Shown: one piece after another, positions 40,400-50,012 of the stretch | How the letters are laid out: every line of letters starts with the position of its first letter | Numbering within the stretch: the first letter of the stretch is position 1 | Assembly: GCA_000818945.1 (NCBI GenBank) | Contig: KN805399.1 | Coordinates: 331,186-395,185 of the forward strand | Direction: 5' to 3' | Length of the DNA stretch: 64,000 nt | DNA from: Schizochytrium sp. CCTCC M209059 | Lineage: Eukaryota; Sar; Bigyra; Thraustochytrida; Thraustochytriidae | The notes under the pieces: model-generated | Databases searched by the model: none | Told to the model about the DNA's origin: nothing | The model's input: the letters and a program-made list of their open reading frames with translations, nothing else | Made by a program: the position numbers and the translations under genes

Positions 40400-42831
40400 C
40401 GGGCCTACATCATCTTTTCGGGGGGAGGTCAATTGCGTTGCTGTTCTGGCCTACGAAATAGTGAAGCTTTTGGATTCGGCCAAGTGCGAGCATGATGATT
40501 TCCTCTTTAAAGGGAGAGTGCAAGGGCTATATGCCAAAAACTAGCGGCCTCTGCTCGAATATTGTGCAGTAAAAGGAAGCAAGTCAGCAGCAACAGTGAG
40601 ATCCCATACAACGATTCTGCAACAAAAGAATCAGCATAGGGGTCTCAGTAAAATCAGATTCTTAAAAGGGTTGGTCCGCAGAGATGAGATAGCGTATGGT
40701 TTTCCTTTGGCAATTAGTAACCAGGCTTGACTTCCTGCATTCCTTACGACAAGTTGAATTCCTCGCGACCGGTCTTGCGTGCTATCTTCGACTTGCGTGA
40801 GGCAGATGATCCTTGGATTTTCCTCTTCTGCTTGTCCTTCTTGTCCTCTCACGATTGCTCCCGAGCGTTTTTCACGGGAAAATGCTGTTCCGAAAGGTTT
40901 CGCATCTTAAGTAGTGCAGAAGACACGACAACCTTGAAAATGCATGCGCTTCAACACATGGCCGATCAGATTAGGTTCGTTGGAGGATTGAGTGCGGCGG
41001 ACACCAGCTCTCTCAAGCGTTTTCACCTCTTTGTGGCAAAAGTTGCGGCGCTGGTGAACAAACAGCAAGGATCCGAGCAATTCATGCTGTGTTGAAGCAT
41101 TGAAATCGATGCAACAATCATACTGAGCTCCTCAAGCCTGCCAATTCCATACGCTAGGGCGATTCTAAGTGGTGCAAGGCGTGGAGTTTCTGTATTGGCA
41201 GGCGAAAAACTCAAAGCGATTGCGCAAGAGATCGAGGGGAACGCCTTCCGTGCAGGGCGCACGTTGTCCGCTGGACACCCAAGTATGCAAGTCATTATTC
41301 TTGACAAGCTGCGGGAAGAAGTTACCGCGGAAACAAATCTGCATTTTAATTTCACGCAGACCTTTGCGACATTCCTGTCGTGGCTCTTGGGTCAAAGCTG
41401 CATCAAAAGAAGAAAAAGAGTTTAATCGGAGACGAGGAAAATGGAGGCAAATCATCTCAGCCTGTTGAGGGCCAACCACCTTCTTTGATGCAAACGATGA
41501 AGGACGAGCTTTTCATAATTCTTGGTTTTGTGTCCCTTTCGCCGATAGAATGTTCAGGATCAAAGAAGCAGCGTGCACATCCTGAATGGCGCCCGTGGTG
41601 TTTCGCTGCGCGTACGGATCGACCGTGACGCGGAGCAGATTCTGGCGCGACGCACGTAAGGCAGAAACCAGCTCTCAGGCTTTGCTATCGACTTTCAGGA
41701 CCTGCGAAACTTTTGATCCCGACGACGCGCAAGTCCTCGACATGGAGCGCGATGTAGCTGCAGGTGACTCCATGTGGCTCGTGCCAAAGATTCAGGCTGG
41801 AAGCGCTAAATTAGACCGCAGAGTCATCTTTTGGCCAGATGGAGCTTCCGCCTTTCCGTCTTGAAAGACACCTCCCTTTACGGCGTATCGTCTTCGAAAA
41901 TACGGCAACAACAACGACAATCATGACGATGTTTTCGACGACAAAGAGCGTCTTGCGGAGGAAGGGAGTTTGCGCGATGCCACTACGGGCAGAAAGCTCG
42001 CGGGCACGCACATTCGCAAACGTCGATAGAATAAGAGAACGTCAGCGTCTAGGCCTAGGTCAACTTCGTCCGTGTTCTTCATTCGCAAGAAGTTGCCAAT
42101 TCTAGTTCACAAGATCATTCCTTTTTGTCGGTTAACAGCACGGACAGCAACTCCTTCAAGCGTAGGCGTATGAATAGCAGCTAAACGAAGAAGTCTGCAT
42201 GAATGAAAAAAAGGAAAAAGAACAAAGGCCTTGTCAACGTGATGAAATCTCGCAAAGTTACAGAACCTTGGATGCACCCCTCTGTAAGACTGATTCTCGG
42301 GCATCTGTCCGGCCGCGCAATACCTTTTTACGGTCTTACAATTAGTCCTCGACGCAAACAAACAGTCTCGTATGAAGCTCCTTTTTCCTTATCGCGCAGG
42401 CCTGTTGGCTGCTGATCTCGATTCATCGGAGGTTCGTTCCCGGAATTTCCGCGCCACCCGTTGCGTCCCAGCTGAGTCTCTCCGGACTTCTTCTGAGGCC
42501 GATTCCGATCCGCCGACCCATGAAAACCCTCTTGCCGGACCACCCTTCTTTGGTAAATGAAGCGAAAACACATTGTCTCCGACTCCGCCAAGGACACGAT
42601 CATCAACCCTCGTGCCCTTCCTACTTTGCCACCTATCGACGCGTATAGCATCGTGCCGACGCTGCTATCTGCCATTCATCCAGATGGTATCTGGCATACA
42701 AGACCTCGATCTTTTCTTTCTCTACGTACATGCCGGTTCCCAATGTTTTCCGCGCGGATCTGGCTCGCTCGGAGAACGGTCCCAGCGAGCCTGCGTTGCG
42801 TATCTACTGCCAACTCTTTCGGCGGCGCTAG
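40400..42831 (+). pseudogene. Decayed protein-coding relic (frame-shifted, with internal stops)
   Basis: Consecutive protein-like stretches are found on the plus strand in shifting frames. The first is about 40420-40730, with a TAG at 40542-40544. The second is 40754-41425, with one in-frame TGA at 41093-41095 and protein-like sequence on both sides (RFHLFVAKVAALVNKQQG, then ILSGARRGVSVLAGEKLKAI). Next are pieces at 41429-41655 and 41658-42029, the latter with a TGA at 41862-41864. Last come 42557-42700, about 42680-42735 and 42730-42831, ending in ADLARSENGPSEPALRIYCQ. A possible 43-bp GT-AG intron (41656-41698) would join two pieces, but no set of introns repairs the whole. Base composition is more A+T-rich than the neighbours. 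Family not recognised. Alternatives are a gene with many small introns or a heavily mutated transposon gene. Confidence 0.4.
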
Positions 42832-43326
42832 CTAGCTAGCTAGCTAACGGTCGTGATGCGTGCGGCTCCAGCAAAGGCTCGTCATCTCCGCTATGATCGA
42901 TGCAATCCTGCGTACGAGCCTGGGTGCGCAGGTCGAATTCTGGCGAGCGAAAACCCCTCGGAGCAGACTGCCTGCGAGGAATGGGTGCCCGGCTGGGTTG
43001 GTTCCCTGGCGCAAGGTTGCATGGCGATAGAAAGTCAAGACGTCTCGCGAGTCGCACGCGGCCCGGGACCCGGCAGACAGACCGACGCACAAACGTGAAG
43101 CTGGCAGCCGAGCAGAAGCTGCCCGGCATCGTCTGCTTATGCGTCTGCGTCGTGCGGTTCGCGATCTTTGCAGCGGCACGGATCTTTCCCGTGTAAAGAA
43201 CGGCCGCGTAACGTGTCCCGTGCGTCGACGAGTTTTCTTCGATCGTCACGAGATCCAGGCAGCTGTCAAGCAGGGCAGAACCTCATCGCGGCGCGAGACA
43301 TCCGAGCATTCCTCAGTGTCAGCGAG
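42832..43326. other. Upstream region of the RING/UBA-like gene
   Basis: About 500 bp. Starts with (GCTA)n at 42828-42846, then mixed G+C-rich sequence. Open frames continue into the next gene but without an ATG in that frame before 43327. Confidence 0.5.
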
Positions 43327-45735
43327 ATGGCGACCATGCAGCAGAAGAAGCAGCGCAAAGAGGCGTGCGTAGAGTGCGCCCAGCCATTCGAGCCTGTGCC
43401 TGTGCGCCAGAGGCTGCAGCAGATGAAAGACTGCTCGGGGCGAGGTCCCGGAATTGACGTCTACGCACTTACATGCGGTCATTGGGTTTGCAGGTCGCAC
43501 GCGGGCCTCATTACGCAGTGCGCACTGTGCAAGCGTGACGCGCGCGACTTTTTGCGATGGCAAGCGTGCCGGACCCTTGGCTTTGGCGCTGCTACGCTTT
43601 CCTCGTCCAGCAATGAGGGAAGTGATGGAGAATCTGACTGGGTAAACCTCAGCGATGGCAACTCTGACGGCGAGTCTGACGGCGACAGCTATATGCACAT
43701 GGAGCATGAGGATATCTCTGCCATTTGCTTTGCTTCCAACAAAGGCCTCGACGTGGTGGAGGATGCAGAGGTGGGCACCTGTAGTGTTGTTGATGCCACC
43801 CCTCGCAAAGAGATCGCGAGCGAGGATTCGGCGACGCAAAAAGAGCCCATCGCCCAAGAGACGACGGCTTCGAGCTTCGCAACGGGCGATTTTCGTCAAG
43901 GCAAAGCGGTCAATGCTTTGCAGACCGAGAATACTCGCCGACAATTTCGTCCGCAAAGCTCTTACAAAACCGCAGCCTTGCGCAACAACACGATGAATCT
44001 GGCAAACGCGCGAGCGATGGAGCGCAGCAGCGTGTTGATGGAGCTCTCCGTCATGGGGTTCGATTCCCGGCACATTTCGCGTATTCCAGAGTCTTGCAAC
44101 GATAGCGTGGAGAGCGCGCTCGACTGGCTTCTTGCGCATGCGCAAAACGCAGCGTGGGAAAACAGCGAGCCTTTTGTTCGCGACAGAACCGACCTGTTGG
44201 CCAGCGCTGATGAGCAAAGGAGCGCTTCCGACTCCGTTTCCGATTCTGACTCTGAGTCCGGTTCCTCCGAGTCCGCGTCCGAGTCGGATTCGGATTCCAG
44301 TTCCGAGTCTGAGTCTGAGTCTGAGTCTGAGTCTGAGTCTGAGTCTGGCTCCGATTCAGACTCTTGCTCGGGGTCAGAATTTGAGTCCGAGTCTGACTCG
44401 GATCTCGATCTCCCTGCGCCCAATAAGCTGACACTCGCGTCCTTCCTGGTCCACGCCGCGCGCCGTTTCAAAAAGGAGTTTCTACATAGCGAACTAGCAC
44501 AGACGTCACGCGAAGAAGGCTCTCTTCCAGGCGCGTGCGCGCCTTTGTCGTCGAAGCGAGGCGAGAAGCCGCTCACGCTGCGCCAGACAAGCGACTCACA
44601 AAGCTTGACATTCGACGACCCAAAACTCCAGTCACTCAAGGCGTCACTCGGTCAGCTTGCGACTGCTCTTGATCGTGAAGTGGAGGAAATCTCGAATCAA
44701 TACAAGACGAACGCGCCTCTGTGGTTTGCTAGCATTGACGCGGACGAGTCTGCCAACGACGCGGCCAAGGCATTTAACCAAGGTGAACAAATGCTGAATA
44801 TGCGCGCTTCAGCCTTGGTAAGCATTACGTCCCAATGCGCGGAGCTCCTAGACGCTGCAAAGTCTGTTACCACGACACTTCAGTACCAGCTCATGAAGGA
44901 CAAATGCGAGATCAATTTGCAGCTCCGTAAAGCGAGTCAGAGCAAATCATCCGGCTTTACAAAAAATGCAATGCTGCACGACGAGCGCACAAGCTACATG
45001 CCTTGCTGCTTGGGCTACAGATTTTGCGATCTTCGTGACTGCTTTGAGCGCGATGGTTGCAGTACATGTTGCCGTTGCACGCAGAATTCTCTTCGAGAGA
45101 CCGATGCGACGCATGAGAATGGCAGCACCCTTTGTTGCGAATCGTGTGAATCTCTGAACGAGAGCTACGAACGCCTTCGCAGCTCAAGTGCCAAGCAGAC
45201 CTTGCAACCTGATGTGCGACTTTACGCAGCAAAGGCTCTAACAAAGACGAAGCCTTCTGGAACAGAAGCAAGCTTCTCGAAGCTGCCAAAGCTTGCCACG
45301 CAGAAAGCGCAGAAATCCGCTACACCAAAGACGCAAAAGCCTGCTTTCGTTCCCCAAAAGAACACTCGTGCGACACGACGGCCTGTAGCAAAAGTGCCAT
45401 TGCCTGTATCGAAGGCTCGTGGTGCTACTCGAAGTAACCCAAAGCCGAAAGATCGCGCGCCATCACGCTCTGCGAAGGTATTGTCGATCGGGAGCTGCAT
45501 TGCCCCGACCCAACAGTGCGACTGTGAAACGATGAGCATTTGCACATTGACCTCTCTGAAGTGCTGCTGCGCGTGCAGCGACAGACGAAAGAATCCTGGC
45601 TGGGCCTACAAAGACGGACTTGGAATGGTCCAAGTCTCTGCATATGAAGACTGTGCGGGCTACTGCCCGGCTTGCACTGACTTTTGGCGTATGCAAATCA
45701 AAGGCTCTCAGACAAGCGATTGTCAGCCCATGTAA
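43327..45735 (+). CDS. RING-like / UBA-like protein with acidic Ser repeats and Cys-rich C-terminus
   Basis: 802 aa from the ATG at 43327 (MATMQQKKQRKEACVEC); a longer reading would need a TTG. A RING-like zinc site is visible: C14-x2-C17, then C50-x-H52-x2-C55-x2-H58 and C65-x2-C68. Residues about 230-270 (LMELSVMGFDSRHISRIP, ESALDWLLAHA) have the MGF and helix pattern of a UBA domain. An uninterrupted Ser/Asp/Glu stretch with (SE)n from (GAGTCT)n repeats covers about 300-360. A middle helical part follows. Two Cys-rich patches lie at about 558-605 (CCLGYRFCDLRDC, CSTCCRCTQ) and at about 735-795 (KCCCACSDRR, CAGYCPACTDFW), looking like more zinc sites. RING plus UBA suggests a ubiquitin ligase or adaptor, which is inference. 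Single exon. Confidence 0.75.
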   Translation: MATMQQKKQRKEACVECAQPFEPVPVRQRLQQMKDCSGRGPGIDVYALTCGHWVCRSHAGLITQCALCKRDARDFLRWQACRTLGFGAATLSSSSNEGSDGESDWVNLSDGNSDGESDGDSYMHMEHEDISAICFASNKGLDVVEDAEVGTCSVVDATPRKEIASEDSATQKEPIAQETTASSFATGDFRQGKAVNALQTENTRRQFRPQSSYKTAALRNNTMNLANARAMERSSVLMELSVMGFDSRHISRIPESCNDSVESALDWLLAHAQNAAWENSEPFVRDRTDLLASADEQRSASDSVSDSDSESGSSESASESDSDSSSESESESESESESESGSDSDSCSGSEFESESDSDLDLPAPNKLTLASFLVHAARRFKKEFLHSELAQTSREEGSLPGACAPLSSKRGEKPLTLRQTSDSQSLTFDDPKLQSLKASLGQLATALDREVEEISNQYKTNAPLWFASIDADESANDAAKAFNQGEQMLNMRASALVSITSQCAELLDAAKSVTTTLQYQLMKDKCEINLQLRKASQSKSSGFTKNAMLHDERTSYMPCCLGYRFCDLRDCFERDGCSTCCRCTQNSLRETDATHENGSTLCCESCESLNESYERLRSSSAKQTLQPDVRLYAAKALTKTKPSGTEASFSKLPKLATQKAQKSATPKTQKPAFVPQKNTRATRRPVAKVPLPVSKARGATRSNPKPKDRAPSRSAKVLSIGSCIAPTQQCDCETMSICTLTSLKCCCACSDRRKNPGWAYKDGLGMVQVSAYEDCAGYCPACTDFWRMQIKGSQTSDCQPM

Positions 45736-45796
45736 ATGCTCAAGGTCAAGCGAGAAATCAACTTCGCCTTGGATAAAAATTTGCAAATAAGAATCT
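45736..45796. other. Short convergent spacer
   Basis: 61 bp between two convergent stop codons; the two transcripts must overlap or terminate within each other's 3' end. Confidence 0.6.
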
Positions 45797-47626
45797 TCAT
45801 GGGGAAAAGTTGAGACTGTCCTCGAGTTCAATATCTGCTGAGCTTGCCTTGGCTGTAGCTTGCGTGGACGCTGCTGAAGCTGTTGTTGCTGCTGCTGAAG
45901 TGCCGTTGCTATTCTCGCTCTTTGCATTCGCCTTCTTGGTCCCGGGAAGGGTCTTCTTGGTCTTCTTGGCCTGCTTTGAATTCGCCTCCTTGATCTCAGG
46001 CTGCTTGTCCTTTGCTTCCTTTCCCGAAGACGACTTGCCCAAGGTTGCATCTAAAGTCTGCTGTGAAGACTTTGTTTCGGAAGTTGCGCTCTCAGACTCT
46101 TTTGCAGATTCAGCATTGCGCGACGTTGCAGATTTGCGATTGCGCTTGCGCTTACGCTTGTTTTGGCCAGCCTTTGCAGACGAGGTCTTGGGCTCATTGT
46201 CGTGAGATGGTCTGTCACCTGGTGGTGGTGATGGGCGACGGTCACGATCTCGGAAGGGGGGCGAGCGACGACCTCGAGGTGAAAGAGAACGACGCGGGCG
46301 TCGCATATCCCCACGAGGAGGTGACCGCCGCAGTCCATCGCCTCGAAATCCTTGCGGCGAAGGGGATCGCCATCGGCGACGAGGCGGCGAGAGCCCCCCT
46401 CGCCGAGGTGGAGGCGGCGAGTATGGTCTCCGCGGGGCGCGGAAAGGGGGTGGCGATCGCGATCGAGATCGCGACCATCTTCGCGGCGATGGCGGCAATG
46501 GCGGCAACGGTGAGCGAGACCTGCCACTGCGAAATGGCGGCGGTGAAGGTGACCTTCGCCTTCTCATGGGCGGTGGCGACGGAGACCATCGGCGCGGTGA
46601 TGGAGATCTCCGGCGCGACGGAGGGGGTGGCGAACGTAGTCGTTTACGGGGTGATCGGCTTTGTGAAAGTTGTGCGCCATCCCGGTCCGGGCTTGCTCCA
46701 TCACGCCCGTTCCGAGGTGAGTCTTCGCGCGGGTTTCCCCCGCGTTCCGATGGAGGCTTCCAGCCTTCTGCACTGTTTGTAGTCTTGCTTGCCATTTCAG
46801 ACTCTGACTTAGCAGAGCTACTTGGCATCGAGCTTGGCTGTAGCAATGAGCCGTCCGACCGACCGGACATGGTTGGCGCCCGAGGAGGATCCTCCGAGAG
46901 CTCACTGACAAAGGCAACCTTGCGATTCGGTGCGGCATTGGAGCGAGCGGATCGAAGTGCAGAGGTCAAGCCTGTGCTAGAGTTGGAAAAGGGTGCAGCC
47001 ATGGTTTTCGCCTTGGCGGAAGGGGAGGCAGTCGAGCCTGCACGATCCTTTTGTCGGCGTTTGATCTCGCGGACACGTTCATCGAGAACCGCAATGGAGC
47101 CTAGCCCGAGCCACCCCTTTTCTTTCCACTTGTCAAAGTACTTATTGAAAGACTCGACGACCTTTTCAGGAGATTCGGGCGCCAGACACTCGCGCACAGC
47201 TGTTTCGAGAACGGAAAGCCAGACGCTTTCATAATCGACCGGGAGCTTTTTGCCCTCGGAGCGCATCGCATGGCACTTGCCAAGAACATCGTGCAGGACG
47301 CGAAGGACCATTAATTTTTTTCCTCCGCTACCCGTTTTTGATTGTTTGCAGACAAGAGATTCAAGCTCGGCGCCGATGGCTCGCGCGCATCGTGGATGGG
47401 CCATGATCCATGTTCTCGCTTCTCTTGCGCCATCCTTTTCGCGGACGACCTTGGTTAAGAGCGTCTGCAGCTTTTGTTTCCGATTTTCCGAAAGTTCAAT
47501 GCCGACTTCACCATTGTTGGCTCCCCGCACGTGATCCGTGGCTGAGCTCGCACCACCGCTGCCGTCGCCGAGGTCGAGCAACTTGGCGACCTCGCTTTCT
47601 GCCTTCTTCCTGCGTTTGCTCGACAT
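45797..47626 (-). CDS. CID-domain, RS-rich protein (CHERP/SR-related, RNA polymerase II-linked splicing factor)
   Basis: 609 aa from the ATG at 47626 (MSSKRRKKAESEVAKLL); a GTG ten codons upstream is not used. Residues about 48-178 form an all-helical CTD-interacting (CID/ENTH-VHS-like) domain: ENRKQKLQTLLTKVVREKD, ARTWIMAHPRCARAIGAEL, KLMVLRVLHDVLGKCHAM, WLSVLETAVRECL, FNKYFDKWKEKGWLG. The middle (about 290-470) is an RS/RP-rich low-complexity region with repeated SPPP, RRRSPSP and RDRDRRPSP units. The tail is Lys/Ser/Ala-rich. In the family, a CID followed by RS sequence binds the phosphorylated polymerase II tail and couples transcription to pre-mRNA splicing or 3' processing. The closest remembered architecture is CHERP/SR140; the SURP and G-patch modules of those proteins are not seen here. 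Single exon. Confidence 0.8.
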   Translation of the reverse strand: MSSKRRKKAESEVAKLLDLGDGSGGASSATDHVRGANNGEVGIELSENRKQKLQTLLTKVVREKDGAREARTWIMAHPRCARAIGAELESLVCKQSKTGSGGKKLMVLRVLHDVLGKCHAMRSEGKKLPVDYESVWLSVLETAVRECLAPESPEKVVESFNKYFDKWKEKGWLGLGSIAVLDERVREIKRRQKDRAGSTASPSAKAKTMAAPFSNSSTGLTSALRSARSNAAPNRKVAFVSELSEDPPRAPTMSGRSDGSLLQPSSMPSSSAKSESEMASKTTNSAEGWKPPSERGGNPREDSPRNGRDGASPDRDGAQLSQSRSPRKRLRSPPPPSRRRSPSPRRWSPSPPPMRRRRSPSPPPFRSGRSRSPLPPLPPSPRRWSRSRSRSPPPFRAPRRPYSPPPPRRGGLSPPRRRWRSPSPQGFRGDGLRRSPPRGDMRRPRRSLSPRGRRSPPFRDRDRRPSPPPGDRPSHDNEPKTSSAKAGQNKRKRKRNRKSATSRNAESAKESESATSETKSSQQTLDATLGKSSSGKEAKDKQPEIKEANSKQAKKTKKTLPGTKKANAKSENSNGTSAAATTASAASTQATAKASSADIELEDSLNFSP

Positions 47627-48366
47627 TCTCGTGCCGTCGCTCACGCGCACAGACACGAGAACGTCTTGAATCTATGTTTCTGCGCTCGGCTCTCAGAGCT
47701 TGCGCCAGCGCGCGCAACGCAAGCGAGCAGGTGCGCACGGCGTGTCTGCCCGGCGCGGGTTGAGGTTGCCACGGGTCGCGAAGAGGGTGATTGGCGTGTA
47801 AAAGGTTCTACGCTCTCTGCGGCCTGCGTTCGAAGACGGGCCGCAGCGAATATCAGCGCCGCGTCGCGTCGGCCCGTGTCGTGCCACGCCACGCAACGTC
47901 AAGCCGTCGGTCAGAGCCGCCGCGGCCGCTAAAGCAGCAGCAACAGCAGCTTGGGAGGTTGGTTTGCTCGGCTTGGGAAAAAACGTGTTGCTTTTAATGG
48001 TAAACGACTTATAGACCTTTTAAAAGGACCTATAAAAGAAGTAGGTGGCACGAGCAGACAGTCACTAACAACACACACACACGCGACGATGAGAACGAGA
48101 ATGTTGATCGAGGCGCGGTCTTACGATCGTCGCGGTACAGAATTCGCAGCAGCAGCAGCAGAAGAAGAAGAAGAAGAACAAACGTACGAGCGAACGAAAG
48201 GAGACGTGGGAGCAGAGGACGCTCGGCAGCCTCGTGTGCGAGCAGGGGTCGCAGAGGGAGGAGAGCTGTTCGGAGTCGTGTACGCTGCGGAGCTTTGCGG
48301 CGTCGAGCAAGCGAGGTAGCTCGCTGACTTGTCGCGAGTATAATCTCAAGAGCGAAGCCGATCGCG
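47627..48366. other. Divergent promoter region of the CID and DPY30-motif genes
   Basis: 740 bp. TATAAAAG at 48031-48038 preceded by the palindrome CCTTTTAAAAGG (48017-48028) is a possible core promoter for the plus-strand gene. (GAA)n lies near 48162-48178. No coding signal. Confidence 0.45.
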
Positions 48367-49311
48367 ATGGCGACAACCATGCCCGGCGTTACTCGTCGTG
48401 AGACGGATGAACTAGCTCGCGAGCTCATTCGATCCTTGCTGACGGAATGCAGGTCTGTTGAATGCGAATATACGCTGGAGCACCTTCTCGCTTCGCTTGT
48501 GCCCGCGCTCGTGCAAGTGGCGAAAACATGGGCTGAGCGTGGAACCCAGACCCAGATTCAGCCTGTCAACTTGTTGGCGCGCCAACTTTATAGAAACAAT
48601 CCAAAATTCGCACAAGCTAAGACCAAAGCTGCACGGGAGCACCTTCGCGTGCGAGAGCTCATTGTTGAGGAGCGACGAGCTTTGCGACAGAAGCGCTATG
48701 ACGTTCGTTTCGCGACCGCTGTCGAGGATGAGCTTCTCAAGCTCGAAATGTGGCCGCTGGAGCCTGCCTCGGGATCGCCCTGTCGCTATGTACGTCTCCA
48801 TGGGCGTGAAATTACCGCCCTGCTGGACGAGGTACAGCAACGAACGGGTCGACATGGCCTTCGCGAACAGCTCGAAGTTGTGCTCGAGGTTCTTGACGTC
48901 CGCGAGCAGCGACAAGCTGAGTGGGCAGACTTTATCGATGCCATAACGACGATTGTCAAGGCGGATCGGCCAGGCATCCTTTCGAAATGGCTTCTCCGAG
49001 AGCTCAGGGTCAAGCTGGACCTAGCCCTCGAAGACTACTACGGATCCGCTGATGCCTCTGAGCTCATCGTCAAGGCATTGAGGTCGGGCAAACTCACGGG
49101 CGCAGGTATGGTTCGGTTTTTGGAGGAGATTCGTGACGCTGCGCTCGGCTGGGAGGCAACTTTCGAGTCGGAGGAAATTCTGGACGCGCAAGAAACAAAA
49201 TGTTCTGACCTCGTCGAGATTCGCTCGGAAGACTTTGCCCTAATTTTGGATGCTTTTCTGGATCGACTTGCAAATGAGCGCATGAAGGCTTTTAATCAAC
49301 TTTCTCTCTAA
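48367..49311 (+). CDS. DPY30-motif-like helical protein, possibly axonemal
   Basis: 314 aa from the ATG at 48367. The stretch QPVNLLARQLYRNNPKF at about 65-81 fits the Dpy-30 dimerisation motif (P-x-x-x-L-A-x-x-L-x-x-N-N-P) found in radial-spoke and adenylate-kinase-type axonemal proteins. The preceding helix (LEHLLASLVPALVQVAKTWA) would be the first part of the four-helix dimer. A charged helix follows (AREHLRVRELIVEERRAL), then a mostly helical, acidic region to the C-terminus with no recognised domain (WADFIDAITTIVKADRP, LVEIRSEDFALILDAFLDRL). Dpy-30 motifs bind amphipathic helices of anchoring partners. A flagellar role fits the p28 and enkurin neighbours but is inferred. Single exon. Confidence 0.7.
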   Translation: MATTMPGVTRRETDELARELIRSLLTECRSVECEYTLEHLLASLVPALVQVAKTWAERGTQTQIQPVNLLARQLYRNNPKFAQAKTKAAREHLRVRELIVEERRALRQKRYDVRFATAVEDELLKLEMWPLEPASGSPCRYVRLHGREITALLDEVQQRTGRHGLREQLEVVLEVLDVREQRQAEWADFIDAITTIVKADRPGILSKWLLRELRVKLDLALEDYYGSADASELIVKALRSGKLTGAGMVRFLEEIRDAALGWEATFESEEILDAQETKCSDLVEIRSEDFALILDAFLDRLANERMKAFNQLSL

Positions 49312-49585
49312 AAAAAAAGAAACGAAAAGAAGAGGAGTGGGGGTTCAAGAGAGTTCATTTTCCTGTTTTCGAGATGGGAAATAGAAAGGATGGACACAGC
49401 GGAGGGGCGCATGGCAAAGCCATTGGCCAAACAGCAGAAACAGATGATAGTAAGATAAATTGCTGGACTCGGCCGGTACCTCTAGTTTGACCTAAACACT
49501 AAAGAATAAGAGATTCATTCTTTGGGGGACGGTGGTCGTCGTGTAAATAAGGCCATCTAGTGGAAACGTGCGCGCGAACGCAGGA

Positions 49586-49629
<44 letters not shown>

Positions 49630-50012
49630 AAAAGAGAAAGGAAGTGACCGAGCTTCATGTTGCCAGGAAACAGCTCAGATGCGAACCGGTTCGAAGAGGA
49701 CAGGACGAGGTCTAGCATGGTACACAGATTTGCAAGTCGCTTGCTCAAGACTGTCCACGTTCCTGTGCTCGGTCCAGATGCAAGGACCGTAGGGCGATCC
49801 GAAATAAGTGACGAGCGGACACTATGGAGAACCTTTCTAAATTATAATAAAGATTCAAACAAAATAAAGGGCTTGAATGTTCCGAAGAAATGCGTAATAA
49901 AGCAAAATTAAGACAACGATGAGTGCGAGTCTAGAAGATTGCGACAGCGGGATGAAGAAAACAAAAAGGAAATGGTGAAAGAGAAGAGGACGCGGTGATC
50001 GATGCGGCAGCA
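49312..50012. repeat. Convergent 3' region with (GA)n
   Basis: About 700 bp between convergent stop codons. (GA)n dinucleotide repeat at about 49587-49626. A/T-rich towards 49850-49915. No coding signal. Confidence 0.6.

Noticed and set aside
41093..41095. TGA read as selenocysteine or tryptophan in the 40754-41425 frame
   Set aside because: The region has further TAG and TAA stops and frame shifts, so simple decay explains it; no stem-loop of the SECIS type was noticed.
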